The notes under the pieces: model-generated
Seen by the model: the letters and a program-made list of their open reading frames with translations, nothing else
Databases searched by the model: none
Told to the model about the DNA's origin: nothing
DNA from: CAXTTV01 sp964247295
Lineage (GTDB): Bacteria; Chloroflexota; Ktedonobacteria; Ktedonobacterales; Ktedonobacteraceae
Direction of reading: 5' to 3'
Length of the DNA stretch: 27,582 nucleotides
Assembly (NCBI GenBank): GCA_964247295.1
Contig: CAXTTV010000048.1
Coordinates: forward strand, 1 to 27,582
In this document: piece by piece, positions 7,740 through 15,644 of the stretch
How the letters are laid out: every line of letters starts with the position of its first letter
How positions within the stretch are numbered: the stretch's first letter is position 1
Program-made: the position numbers and the translations under genes

Positions 7740-9695
7740 ATGGACGAGAAACATAGTCTTATTGGAGAGCAATGGGGTAACTACCGCCTGCTCTCACGGC
7801 TGGGTAGAGGGGGGTTCGCGGAGGTTTATCTGGGGGAACATCTCTACCTGCATACCCAGGTAGCGGTTAAAATATTGCATGCCTCCCTCGGGCCAGGAGA
7901 AGAGGAAAGCTTTTCCCGTGAGGCCCAGATGATCGCCCACCTGCGCCATCCCCACATCATTCAGGTGCTCGACTTTGGTTTTCAACAAAATATACCGTTT
8001 CTGATAATGAGCTACGCGCGGCAAGGAAACCTGCGTGCGCGCTACCCCAAAGGAACAAGGCTTCCTCTATCGCTCGTTACCCTCTATACGGAACAATTAT
8101 CTCACGCTCTGCATTATGCTCATGCTCAGCGGCTGGTCCACCGGGATATTAAGCCCGAAAATATTCTCCTGGACCAGCTCGACCAACTGCTGCTAAGCGA
8201 CTTTGGGATCGCGCTGGTGGCCGAGACGTTCGCGACCGAAAATCGCCAGAGATCAATCGCCGGGACCATCCCCTATATGGCTCCCGAGCTGATGCAAGGT
8301 CGGGTACATACAGGAAGCGACCAATATTCGCTGGCGGTGATGATCTACGAGTGGTTGACTGGCAGCCGACCATTTGAAGGAACGGCGCAGCAGATCACCA
8401 TGCAACACCTCTACACTGAACCGCCTTCATTGCTCTCGAAAGTTCCAGATCTCCCTCCGGGACTGGATTTTGTTATGCTCAAGGCCCTGGCCAAACATCC
8501 CGAGGATCGCTATCCGACGGTGCTGGACTTTGCATGGGCCTTAAAACAGGTCATTGAGGTCGACGCTAGAGAGGCAACTCCCATCTTGCCTCCCGATCTG
8601 ACTCCTACAAATACCTTGACCTCAAATCCTGCGGTCGCCGCTCCCGCTATCAACCTGCTTAACTCTCAGAGCCAGATGTATACCAGCCAGAAAGATTTCC
8701 GCCAGATCGCTCCTCATGACCAATCAGCAGAGGCCAGGATAGACTCTAATGGATCATCTTTCGCGCATAACGCGAAAAAAACATCCTGGACGGATCAGCT
8801 ATTCCACTCTCAGAACCTTGCTCTTACGCCTTATCGGCACTGGCCCTTTATCCTGATCGGCGTGCTTTCATTACTGCTGGTAGTCGCGATCGTTACCAAT
8901 CTCGTGAGAAGCAATGGAATGGGTCTGGCATCGCCCTCATCTGCTCACAATCCTCCACCAGGCCATCCTTCCACGCAGATCGTCGCGTCTCCCACAGCAC
9001 CCCATACGCTCACACCCACACCCGCGATCGTTTCAGGAATAACCGCTCAACCTACCACAGAGACAAACCCGGAAATTACCAGTCTTATGAACCTTTCTCC
9101 AGAGGCCCTTTACACCAGTGTAACTCAGGGAGAGCCGGTCTATAGCAGTCCTCTTAACAATGACGACGGGAACTGGAACCTGCTTTCCGGGTCACTTGGG
9201 AGCTGTACTTTCGCGGACGGCTCATTGATCTCCGGTTCAACGATCAACAATCGGTACACCTTTTGCACCCTTAAGAAAAACGACTACCGCAATATCGCGA
9301 TCCAGGCCCAGATCACCATCACAAGTGGTGACGCTGCCGGATTCATATTGCGCTCCAACCAGGGTAGCAACAATGCCTATACCCTCAGCTATTGCAGCAA
9401 TGCTGCTACCACCTGCACCCTTGGGCATGTTGGCTTCTTCATTGAGAGAAATGGACTGTCGAAACAACTCGCCGAATTTTCAGTGAATGACCTCCTCAAA
9501 ACGGACCTGGGAGCGACAAACACCATTACCATCGTTGCGCTCAGAGACACCTTTACCCTGTACATCAATGGAAAAACGATTGGGCAGGTGACCGATAATC
9601 TTTATAGCACTGGAACAGCAGGCGTACTCGCTTATCGATCAACCCAACCAACCAGCGTGAGCACGAATACTATCAAGATCTGGGCTTTGCCATAG
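7740..9695 (+). CDS. Transmembrane Ser/Thr protein kinase with extracytoplasmic sensor domain
   Basis: This 651-residue protein has a cytoplasmic Hanks-type kinase domain at about 13-275. It has the glycine loop GRGGFAEVY, ATP-binding Lys44 in VAVK, Glu61 in helix C, HRDIKPEN (134-141), DFG (154-156) and GTIPYMAPE, so all catalytic residues are present. A Ser/Pro-rich linker leads to one membrane segment (about 368-389, WPFILIGVLSLLLVVAIV). Another Pro/Thr-rich stretch then precedes an outer domain of about 200 residues that looks like a LamG/jelly-roll fold (AGFILRSN, NTITIVALRDTFTLYINGK). Such a domain would suit carbohydrate binding, which is an inference. The kinase is probably a surface sensor that phosphorylates cytoplasmic targets. 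GGGAG lies 13 nt upstream of the ATG, a loose spacing. Downstream is a repeat and then prs. Confidence 0.9.
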   Translation: MDEKHSLIGEQWGNYRLLSRLGRGGFAEVYLGEHLYLHTQVAVKILHASLGPGEEESFSREAQMIAHLRHPHIIQVLDFGFQQNIPFLIMSYARQGNLRARYPKGTRLPLSLVTLYTEQLSHALHYAHAQRLVHRDIKPENILLDQLDQLLLSDFGIALVAETFATENRQRSIAGTIPYMAPELMQGRVHTGSDQYSLAVMIYEWLTGSRPFEGTAQQITMQHLYTEPPSLLSKVPDLPPGLDFVMLKALAKHPEDRYPTVLDFAWALKQVIEVDAREATPILPPDLTPTNTLTSNPAVAAPAINLLNSQSQMYTSQKDFRQIAPHDQSAEARIDSNGSSFAHNAKKTSWTDQLFHSQNLALTPYRHWPFILIGVLSLLLVVAIVTNLVRSNGMGLASPSSAHNPPPGHPSTQIVASPTAPHTLTPTPAIVSGITAQPTTETNPEITSLMNLSPEALYTSVTQGEPVYSSPLNNDDGNWNLLSGSLGSCTFADGSLISGSTINNRYTFCTLKKNDYRNIAIQAQITITSGDAAGFILRSNQGSNNAYTLSYCSNAATTCTLGHVGFFIERNGLSKQLAEFSVNDLLKTDLGATNTITIVALRDTFTLYINGKTIGQVTDNLYSTGTAGVLAYRSTQPTSVSTNTIKIWALP

Positions 9696-9805
9696 CCATA
9701 GGGTAGCAGTTTGTGAAGCTGCTGGGAAAACAAGCTCCACAAGCGATAGTCGAATGGGGTAGATCGGGTCGCGTGCGGACCCGTGGTAAAGGGGATCGAT
9801 CCCGT

Positions 9806-9896
9806 TGTAGGACGGCTCGTCTTCGCAGTGCTCGACGAGCCGCATCTGGCGCAGGCTTCGCGAAGCGCTCCTACCGCACCTCAAGGGCGTTTCCTT
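9806..9896. repeat. Dispersed repeat, copy 4
   Basis: The most compact copy: TGTAGGACGGCTCG (9806-9819), an internal hairpin GGCTCGTC/GACGAGCC (9814-9821 with 9834-9841), CGCATCTGGCGC, and the right end GCTTCGCGAAGCGCTCCTAC. It lies between the kinase and prs. Because it is short it shows best that the unit is bounded by GTAGGA and TCCTAC. Confidence 0.65.
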
Positions 9897-9930
9897 TTCC
9901 CACCTTCGTTTTTCGGAAACCCAACCTGTG

Positions 9931-9939
9931 TGATATACT
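9931..9939 (+). promoter_or_regulatory. Extended -10 promoter for prs
   Basis: TGATATACT is an extended -10 (TGn plus TATACT) about 35 nt before the GTG start. The same nine bases occur at 21048-21056 before the VWA gene. No good -35 is seen. Confidence 0.45.
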
Positions 9940-9973
9940 TTTTATTGATCTTTCCCCACACAGGAGGTGCTTT

Positions 9974-10912
9974 GTGAAAGAGCTCTGTATTTTTACAGGG
10001 AATGCTAACCGTCCATTGGCAGCCGCAATCTGCCAGCAACTACACATCCCATTAGGAGATGCCGATGTGTTTCAATTCAGCAACGAAAATATTTTTGTCA
10101 AGATAAACGAGAATGTGCGTGGGCGCGACGCCTTTATAATTCAACCCTTCAGTACACCCGTCAATCGCTCCATAATGGAGCTTTTTATTATGATTGACGC
10201 TTTGAAGCGCGCCTCCGCCGCTCGCATTACCGCCGTCATCCCCTACTATGCCTACGGACGTACCGATAAGAAAGATCAGCCCCGCGTCCCAATCACCGCC
10301 CGGCTGATCGCGGACTGCCTGACGGTCGCGGGAGCCAATCGCGTCCTGACGATGGATATGCACGCAGGCCAGATCCAGGGGTTCTTTAATATTCCAGTGG
10401 ATGAGCTTACGGCCCAGATCACCCAGGCACGCTATTTCGCGGGCAAGAACCTGCCGGACCTGACCGTAGTTTCGACCGATGAGGGCTTCGCGAAAAACGC
10501 TCGAAAGCTGGCGGATCGCCTGAACGCCCCCCTCGCGGTGGTGGAGAAGCGGCGCGTGGGCAATAAAGGGACGACAGAGGCCATGGGGATCATCGGTAAC
10601 GTTGAGGGGCGCACAGCGCTAATTGTGGACGATGAAATCGATACCGCTGGCTCAATCACGCAAGCGGTCCGCATCGTGCTGGATCGCGGTGCGCGTGAGG
10701 TTTATTGCTGTGCTACACATGGGATTTTCTCGGGTCCGGCAATCGAACGTCTGAGGAATTCACCTGTCAAAGAAGTGGTTGTTACTGATAGCGTCCCGCT
10801 AGAGGATCGAAAACACTTTCCACAGGCGCATGTACTTTCGGTGGCCGATCTTTTCGCACGGGCCATCAGCAACATTCATGATGACCGATCGGTCACCGAG
10901 CTGTTCTCATAA
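9974..10912 (+). CDS. prs: Ribose-phosphate pyrophosphokinase (PRPP synthetase)
   Basis: The enzyme makes PRPP from ribose 5-phosphate and ATP, feeding purine, pyrimidine, histidine, tryptophan and NAD synthesis. The 312 residues match the usual length of 310-320. Visible motifs are NENVRGRDAFIIQ, the catalytic flexible loop region YYAYGRTDKKDQPR, TMDMHAGQIQGFF with the conserved His, and the PRPP-binding loop VDDEIDTAGS at about 217-226. The family more often has VVDDMIDTAGT; the Met-to-Glu difference is noted. GTG 9974 is preceded by AGGAGGTG (9962-9969), a near-perfect ribosome binding site. Frames opening further upstream would translate the repeat and are rejected. The gene appears monocistronic and converges with the Clp N-domain gene. 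Confidence 0.95.
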   Translation: MKELCIFTGNANRPLAAAICQQLHIPLGDADVFQFSNENIFVKINENVRGRDAFIIQPFSTPVNRSIMELFIMIDALKRASAARITAVIPYYAYGRTDKKDQPRVPITARLIADCLTVAGANRVLTMDMHAGQIQGFFNIPVDELTAQITQARYFAGKNLPDLTVVSTDEGFAKNARKLADRLNAPLAVVEKRRVGNKGTTEAMGIIGNVEGRTALIVDDEIDTAGSITQAVRIVLDRGAREVYCCATHGIFSGPAIERLRNSPVKEVVVTDSVPLEDRKHFPQAHVLSVADLFARAISNIHDDRSVTELFS

Positions 10913-10922
10913 TCTTTATTTA

Positions 10923-10957
10923 CCGGGCAACCACTTTTTTCAACTACGGATGCCCGG
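10923..10957. terminator. Inverted repeat between convergent prs and Clp N-domain genes
   Basis: CCGGGCA (10923-10929) and TGCCCGG (10951-10957) form a 7-bp stem with a 21-nt loop that contains a T6 run. It may act as a weak bidirectional terminator, but there is no T tract directly after the stem in the prs direction. Confidence 0.3.
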
Positions 10958-10976
10958 CCATGCCTCCAAGGAATAT

Positions 10977-11483
10977 TTATCGATCCTGATCTGGTGTACC
11001 CTGGCCTGGCAACATATCCAGCTCGACCTTTGTAGCCTCCCGCGCCTTCTCCAGCGTCGCCCCGTGGGAACTTAAAACACCGCTGGCGACTCCCTGTCCC
11101 TCACGGAGCAGCCCAAGCAGCAGATGCTCGGTTCCAATATAGTCACTATGCATCTGCATGGCCTCATCGACGGCAAGCTCAATTACTTTTTTCGCGCGCG
11201 GTGTCAGACCGATCGATGCCGATGGAATTTGCTCGGCCCTTTCCAAAATAAATTCCAGCCCGGTCTGAATCTTCAGATAATCTACCCGTATACGACGCAA
11301 AATGGCTGACGCGATATTAGACTGATCAACTAAAAGCCCGAGTAAGATATGCTCTGTACCAACGTAATTAGTATGATGGTCTACTGCCACCGACTGCGCG
11401 CTCATCAAAGCGTGTTTGGCCTGATCATTGAAGCGATCAAACCGGGATTTATCGGAGCTGGATTGTGTGGGATGTTCGGTCAT
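10977..11483 (-). CDS. Stand-alone Clp N-terminal domain protein (ClpC N-domain-like, no ATPase)
   Basis: The 168 residues consist of two tandem Clp N repeats, each with the signature GTEHILLGLL / GTEHLLLGLL (YVGTEH and YIGTEH). There is no AAA+ module, so it cannot unfold proteins itself. In ClpC this double repeat binds adaptors and substrates. Stand-alone relatives such as mycobacterial ClpC2 compete for ligands of the ClpC N-domain, and a similar decoy or adaptor role is inferred here. Start ATG 11483 has AAAGGA 9 nt upstream; an ATG 7 codons earlier (11504) has a poor site. A strong promoter lies 92 nt upstream. Confidence 0.85.
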   Translation of the reverse strand: MTEHPTQSSSDKSRFDRFNDQAKHALMSAQSVAVDHHTNYVGTEHILLGLLVDQSNIASAILRRIRVDYLKIQTGLEFILERAEQIPSASIGLTPRAKKVIELAVDEAMQMHSDYIGTEHLLLGLLREGQGVASGVLSSHGATLEKAREATKVELDMLPGQGTPDQDR

Positions 11484-11574
11484 GACTGCTCGTCCTTTCG
11501 CCATCCTGGGATTTTTCGTTGTAAGGAAACGCTCTACGCGAAGTCCACGTTCCGTCGGGCTCTGACCTTACCTC

Positions 11575-11603
11575 ATAGTATGACGCGCTCATCCCGTTGT
11601 CAA
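11575..11603 (-). promoter_or_regulatory. Sigma-70-type promoter for the Clp N-domain gene
   Basis: On the minus strand a consensus TTGACA (11603-11598) is followed after 17 nt by TACTAT (11580-11575). This gives a leader of about 85 nt before ATG 11483. It is among the best promoter matches in the window. Confidence 0.75.
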
Positions 11604-11614
11604 TAAAGAACCTG

Positions 11615-12274
11615 TTAAACTACATCTTGATAAACCAGACCTTGTTTCCAGGCAAATGCCGCAACTTGTGTACGATCAGTTAATTGTAACTTGCGCAAAA
11701 TACTACTCACATGTGTTTTTACTGTCCTTTCGCTAATAATCAGTCTGTGAGCAATATCTGCATTTGGGTGCCCATGCGCTATGAAGTTCAGCACCTCTCG
11801 TTCTCGTTCACTCAGATCCATCGTCTCTGACTGTAGAATATGGATTGATCTTTGATAGTTCCGAACCATGAGTGTTGTGATCCCAGTAGAGAGAATGGCT
11901 TCTCCATGAGCCGTTCTTCGCACAGTAGTGATGAGCTCATTGGCGCTTGCATCTCTGGAGATACACGAGAGTGCCCCCGAGCGCACCATATGCAGAATAA
12001 GATCTTTATCTTGGTGCGCTGTAAGAACAACAATCTGTGTATCTGGATACATATTTCTCATGTATGAAACAATGGATAGATCACTATCACTAAACAAAGA
12101 TAAATCCAGGAGCACAACATGAGGACGTTGCTCAGCTATAACCTGCATGGTCGCTTCAATCGTGTGCGCTTCACCGACGACCATCAAGTCTGGCTCTGCT
12201 TCAAGTAAAGCATGGAGTCCGCGACAAAAGATCTCCTGATGGTCACTAAGAACAACAGTTACAACTTCTTGCAT
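11615..12274 (-). CDS. NarL/LuxR-family DNA-binding response regulator (orphan)
   Basis: The 219 residues carry a receiver domain (about 1-120) with acidic Asp11, phospho-acceptor Asp57 (VVLLDLSL) and Thr85. A linker follows, then a LuxR-type helix-turn-helix (about 155-215) with LSEREREVLNFIAHG and SERTVKTHVSSILRKLQL. The family binds promoter DNA as a dimer after aspartate phosphorylation. The receiver lysine usually seen before (K)DAS is arginine here (CISRDAS, residue 107), so the switch may be altered. No histidine kinase is encoded in the window. GAGG (12286-12283) is 8 nt before the ATG and can pair with CCTC just before the start, making a small hairpin. Confidence 0.92.
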   Translation of the reverse strand: MQEVVTVVLSDHQEIFCRGLHALLEAEPDLMVVGEAHTIEATMQVIAEQRPHVVLLDLSLFSDSDLSIVSYMRNMYPDTQIVVLTAHQDKDLILHMVRSGALSCISRDASANELITTVRRTAHGEAILSTGITTLMVRNYQRSIHILQSETMDLSEREREVLNFIAHGHPNADIAHRLIISERTVKTHVSSILRKLQLTDRTQVAAFAWKQGLVYQDVV

Positions 12275-12360
12275 GAGGAAAACCTCTTTATTTTATAAAT
12301 AGCTATCGCGTTTTTCTTTAATTTCAGCTTCCTGACGCATAGCTAAAAATCTCTTTACCT

Positions 12361-12382
12361 TGCTAAATTTAAATTTTTAGCA
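12361..12382. promoter_or_regulatory. Operator-like palindrome upstream of the response regulator gene
   Basis: TGCTAAA (12361-12367) and TTTAGCA (12376-12382) are perfect 7-base inverted arms separated by 8 nt, about 90 nt upstream of the regulator start. LuxR-type regulators bind two-fold symmetric sites, so autoregulation is possible but not shown. Confidence 0.35.
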
Positions 12383-12870
12383 CTTACATCAAGGATAAAA
12401 CATAAGATAAAAGGTTGCTATAAAATACTCTGAACACTTACATAAAACATTTACCTACAAAATTCAATTTGTTTTTTAGAGAGGGTGTCCACTCCTCAAT
12501 TCCTTTATTCAAAATATTTTCTATGGTATGCGATAAGCCAATGAACGTTTTGCCCAGGCCTCCTCCTCTCACTACCTCGCGGAAGCCAATGATAGACCTC
12601 GTTTTCAGAAAACGCCGGTAGAAATGATACCCTTCTTCTCTTTTTCATTGACCTCAGACCCATACGCCGGTACAACTTGAGGGCTGGTTTTATCATCCTC
12701 AAGTACGATGACAGGAAGCAGGCGTCAAGGTATGCTTATGTTGTGGTTAGTGAGCGCCAAACGTTCAACGGGTGTTCACAATAAAACCATCATCGACCGA
12801 CCAAAACGCAGTCATGGAAGACGACGTAGCTTTTCACTTAGATGTACAAAAGATGTTCATACAAGCTTTT

Positions 12871-12886
12871 TGTGCAAAAATGCACA
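12871..12886. promoter_or_regulatory. Operator-like palindrome before the lectin-like pseudogene
   Basis: TGTGCA-AAAA-TGCACA is a perfect inverted repeat with 6-base arms that ends 25 nt before ATG 12912. It could be an operator or a leader hairpin. Confidence 0.3.
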
Positions 12887-12911
12887 GATATGAAAGGATG
12901 TTCCTTCCTCT

Positions 12912-13535
12912 ATGAATACCTAAGATTCTGTAACGCAGCCTAGGGGACGCCGCGCCGTATTCATTGCTTTACCCTTCCTTGCTCTGGCCCTTGTTCTTGG
13001 CGGAACGCTGTTCTGGCAAACGACGGTCGCCCCGCAGAAAGCGCATGCGGCTAATCCAGCCTTTCTGCTAAAGAATGTCGGAGGTGGCTATTGTCTGGAC
13101 GGAGGTGGAAATAATGGTACTACCCCTTACTTTAATGGCAATTGTGATTCAAACAATCCCTGGCTGAAATGGACGCTTGAAGGAAACCAGAGAGATGCAG
13201 TTGGGGGTGACCACACTTATACCTTCAGGAATGTTGCCACAGGGAAGTGTCTTGACCATGGGAATCAACAAGAGAACACGGGCTTTCATCCCTATCTCTA
13301 TGATTGCTATTATGGAGTGGGACAAGCTTTCGCGGCTCCAGGTCTACCTCGTCTTAATAATAGAGTAGTTATACTAGCCGTCGGAGATAATTGGGTTGAA
13401 GCTCATGCCCTTGACGGATATAATGGTGGGGATAACAATTCTCCTTACTTATACCCCGTTCAAACCTCAACTATAGCCGGCGTAGGGCGTGTATACTCAG
13501 ATGGATATCAACTGTGGGATCTCATGTATGTATAA
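12912..13535 (+). pseudogene. Secreted ricin-B-like (beta-trefoil) lectin gene with a stop at codon 4
   Basis: ATG 12912 opens a frame that meets TAA at 12921 (codon 4) and then runs without another stop to 13535. Ignoring the TAA, it reads as a 207-residue exported protein. It has a basic N-region (QPRGRRA), a hydrophobic core (VFIALPFLALALVLGG), a likely signal peptidase site after QKAHA, and a mature part with repeated GGGYCLDGG...NPWLKW and TGKCLDHG...DCYYG. These resemble the CLD...W units of ricin-B-type lectins. No ATG, GTG or TTG occurs in frame between the stop and 13317, so normal re-initiation would lose the signal peptide. A single C-to-T change (CAA to TAA) would explain it. A sequencing error is the main alternative. 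Confidence 0.6.
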
Positions 13536-13661
13536 CTAGGTTGATTGTTGAAATTCGAGTATAGTATGAGCCGAAATAACCAGTAGAGCCACATAAAGTA
13601 GGAAAGATCTCTTCATTCGAGCTCCTTTGCACCCTCCTTTTTGGGCTCTTCAACCAATACT

Positions 13662-13748
13662 GATATCATTGGCGAATGGGTTTCTCTCGCTCATACAGCG
13701 GAGAGATGACCATGTATCACAAGTGGGCTTGACATCGCCAATGATATC
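13662..13748. repeat. Nested inverted-repeat element with 14-bp perfect arms
   Basis: GATATCATTGGCGA (13662-13675) and TCGCCAATGATATC (13735-13748) are exact reverse complements. Between them lies a smaller imperfect hairpin, CTCTCGC with GCGGAGAG (about 13684-13706). The arms within arms suggest a folded RNA or a small non-autonomous element rather than a simple operator. Confidence 0.55.
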
Positions 13749-13830
13749 TTTTGACCCCCGCAGTCAGCGCAACGTGACTCTGTTGAGAAAAGACGATGGT
13801 AGTCAGAGAAGTGATCGGGTGGGGAAAGAC

Positions 13831-13987
13831 GTAGCGCGGCGGTTTATCCGCCGACCTGATGGGCAAATCCTCTCTCGCCATCGCCTTCCTTGGAGAGCTT
13901 CCTCGCCTGGTGCTTTCCCCTTTCGTTTTGGGAATCAATGCGGGAGGGACCCCCAATTCATAATCGGCGGATAAACCACCGCACTAC
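13831..13987. repeat. MITE-like 157-bp element with 24-bp terminal inverted repeats
   Basis: Positions 13831-13854 match the reverse complement of 13964-13987 at 22 of 24 bases; the core is GGTTTATCCGCCGA. The left end also folds on itself (CGGCGG-TTTAT-CCGCCG). The element begins GTAG and ends CTAC. It encodes no transposase, so it would be a non-autonomous mobile or regulatory repeat. No clear flanking target duplication is visible. Confidence 0.6.
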
Positions 13988-14124
13988 GGAGTCCCGACCC
14001 CTTCGTCTTCGACCCACCCTTTGAAATGCCCCAGCAGAGTCGCTATCCTGCCTCCTATCGGTTCTCGGGCCGTGGTTCAGCATGGAGACTGGCGCATCCT
14101 CTAACATCTGCCCTGGACCATATA

Positions 14125-14133
14125 TGGTATAAT
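14125..14133 (+). promoter_or_regulatory. Extended -10 promoter for der
   Basis: TGGTATAAT, 65 nt before ATG 14198, is an extended consensus -10 identical to that of the YggT-family gene. The spacing upstream shows no good -35. Confidence 0.5.
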
Positions 14134-14197
14134 GAAGCTTCATTGCTTTCCGCACGCGTAGCGTCTTCAGGGACAGAAAGGGGTGGTGGGGGCTGTT

Positions 14198-15619
14198 ATG
14201 AAGCCACTTGTCGCCATAGTTGGCCGACCGAATGTCGGCAAATCCACATTTTTTAATCGTATGTTAGGCGAGCGAGTCGCCATTGTTGAAGATCTGCCCG
14301 GCACGACCCGTGATCGCATTTATGGTGATACCGATTGGAATGGGCGCGATTTTACGTTGATTGATACCGGGGGGCTCGAACTCGGAATGGAGGTTCCAGC
14401 CGGGCAGATCGGCCTGACGGGTCGGGTTGGGGATCTGATGGAGCATGTCCGGGCTCAGGCCGATCTAGCAATGGAAGAGGCCGATGTGATTCTGTTCCTG
14501 GTGGATGCTCGGGCCGGCATTACACCCGCCGATGAGGAGATCGCGAATATTCTACGCCGCACCAAGAAACCCCTGGTGCTGGCCGCGAATAAGGCAGATA
14601 ATGAGGCCCGCCGCCAGGATGCGGTAGAGTTTTATACGCTGGGCCTCGGGGAGCCGATTGTGCTTTCTTCGATCCAGGGCGTCGGGACCGGCGATGTCCT
14701 GGATGCGATTGTTGAGAATTTCCCTCCGAAAGAGGAGTCTGAGGAAGAAGAGGACGATGAGAGCCTTGTCAAGATCGCGATTGTCGGCCGCCCCAACGTT
14801 GGCAAGTCGTCTCTGGTGAACTCGATCCTGGGTGAGGATCGCACGATTGTCAGCGATATTCCCGGTACGACCCGCGACGCCATCGACACACATATCCAGT
14901 TCGAGGGCCGCGAGTTAACGTTGATCGACACCGCCGGTATCCGCCGCCGTGGCAAGGTTGGGCCGGGGATCGAGAAGTTTAGCGTGCTACGTGCGACCCG
15001 CGCGATTGAACGGGCCGATGTAGCTGTCGTGCTGATCGATGCCAGTGAGGGGTTGGCCGCGCAGGATACACATATCGCCGGAGAGATCTCGGAGCAGGCG
15101 AAAGGCGTGGTCGTAGTGGTCAATAAGTGGGATCTGGCTCAGGAGCAGCGTAAGGCCGAGCGCGAGGGCGATTATATTCACCCCGATGAGGAGATTGAGA
15201 GTGCTGAGAGCTACCGAAAAATCGTCGCGGAGGGTTTGAAGTTTATTCCCTACGCGCCAATTATCTTTGCGTCAGCCAAAACCAAATACCACGTCCAGTC
15301 GATCCTGGAGGCAGCCATCAAGGTTGCCGATATGCGCTACCTACGTATCCCTACGGCGAAACTCAATGCCGTGCTTCAGGATGCGATCCGCCGCCACCAT
15401 CCACCGGTTGTTCGGGGGCGGCAGGTAAAGTTCTATTACATGACTCAGGTGAGGGTCAACCCACCAACCTTTGTGATTTTTGTGAACGATCCCGAGATCG
15501 TCCACTTCTCATATGAGCGCTATATAGAGAACCGGCTCCGAAACGAATTCAGTTTCAAAGGAACGGGTATCCGTCTGCAATTCCGGGCCCGCACCTCCAA
15601 AGACAAAGACGAGCGCTAA
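14198..15619 (+). CDS. der: Ribosome assembly GTPase Der (EngA)
   Basis: The 473-residue protein has two tandem GTPase domains, the hallmark of Der, which acts in 50S subunit maturation. Domain 1 has GRPNVGKST at 9-17, DTGG and NKAD. Domain 2 has GRPNVGKSS, DIPGTTRDAID, DTAGI and NKWD. An acidic linker (EESEEEEDDES) joins them, and a KH-like C-terminal domain follows (PPTFVIFVNDPEIVHFSYERYIENRLR). Domain 1 has a short insertion after DTGGLE, and domain 2 has a charged insertion after NKWD (EREGDYIHPDEE). ATG 14198 gives the family's usual MKPLVAIVGRPN start, with a G-rich stretch 5 nt upstream. GTG codons at 14183 and 14186 are possible but less likely. Confidence 0.95.
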   Translation: MKPLVAIVGRPNVGKSTFFNRMLGERVAIVEDLPGTTRDRIYGDTDWNGRDFTLIDTGGLELGMEVPAGQIGLTGRVGDLMEHVRAQADLAMEEADVILFLVDARAGITPADEEIANILRRTKKPLVLAANKADNEARRQDAVEFYTLGLGEPIVLSSIQGVGTGDVLDAIVENFPPKEESEEEEDDESLVKIAIVGRPNVGKSSLVNSILGEDRTIVSDIPGTTRDAIDTHIQFEGRELTLIDTAGIRRRGKVGPGIEKFSVLRATRAIERADVAVVLIDASEGLAAQDTHIAGEISEQAKGVVVVVNKWDLAQEQRKAEREGDYIHPDEEIESAESYRKIVAEGLKFIPYAPIIFASAKTKYHVQSILEAAIKVADMRYLRIPTAKLNAVLQDAIRRHHPPVVRGRQVKFYYMTQVRVNPPTFVIFVNDPEIVHFSYERYIENRLRNEFSFKGTGIRLQFRARTSKDKDER

Positions 15620-15620
15620 T

Positions 15621-15644
15621 GTAGAGGGAGCATCAGCTCCCCTA
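15621..15644 (+). terminator. Hairpin directly after the der stop codon
   Basis: GTAGAGGGAGC (15621-15631), loop ATCA, then GCTCCCCTAC (15636-15645 by pairing, with one bulge) gives a strong stem immediately after TAA. The following sequence is pyrimidine-rich (CTTCCTTCATTC) rather than a true T tract, so termination may be partial. Like the other repeats, it begins GTAG and ends CTAC. Confidence 0.45.

Larger units (their letters stand above)
12275..12911. other. AT-rich intergenic region with operator-like palindromes
   Basis: No convincing gene lies between the divergent response regulator and the lectin-like pseudogene. It holds two clear palindromes (12361-12382 and 12871-12886), which suit regulation of one or both neighbours. 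Short open frames at 12505-12702 and 12708-12893 have no recognisable domain and no ribosome binding site. Confidence 0.5.
13536..14197. other. Intergenic region holding two palindromic elements and the der promoter
   Basis: The stretch contains an 87-bp nested inverted repeat (13662-13748), a 157-bp element with 24-bp inverted ends (13831-13987) and an extended -10 (14125-14133). Open frames on both strands here are mostly spanned by the elements and have no recognisable domain. Confidence 0.6.

Noticed and set aside
9713..9973. N-terminal extension of PRPP synthetase
   Set aside because: It translates a repeat copy; GTG 9974 with AGGAGGTG gives the normal family length.
12480..12660. Minus-strand GGGLGKTFIGL resembling a Walker A motif, possibly a helicase remnant
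   Set aside because: The frame is only about 60 codons, upstream stops interrupt it at once and no other ATPase motif follows; probably chance.
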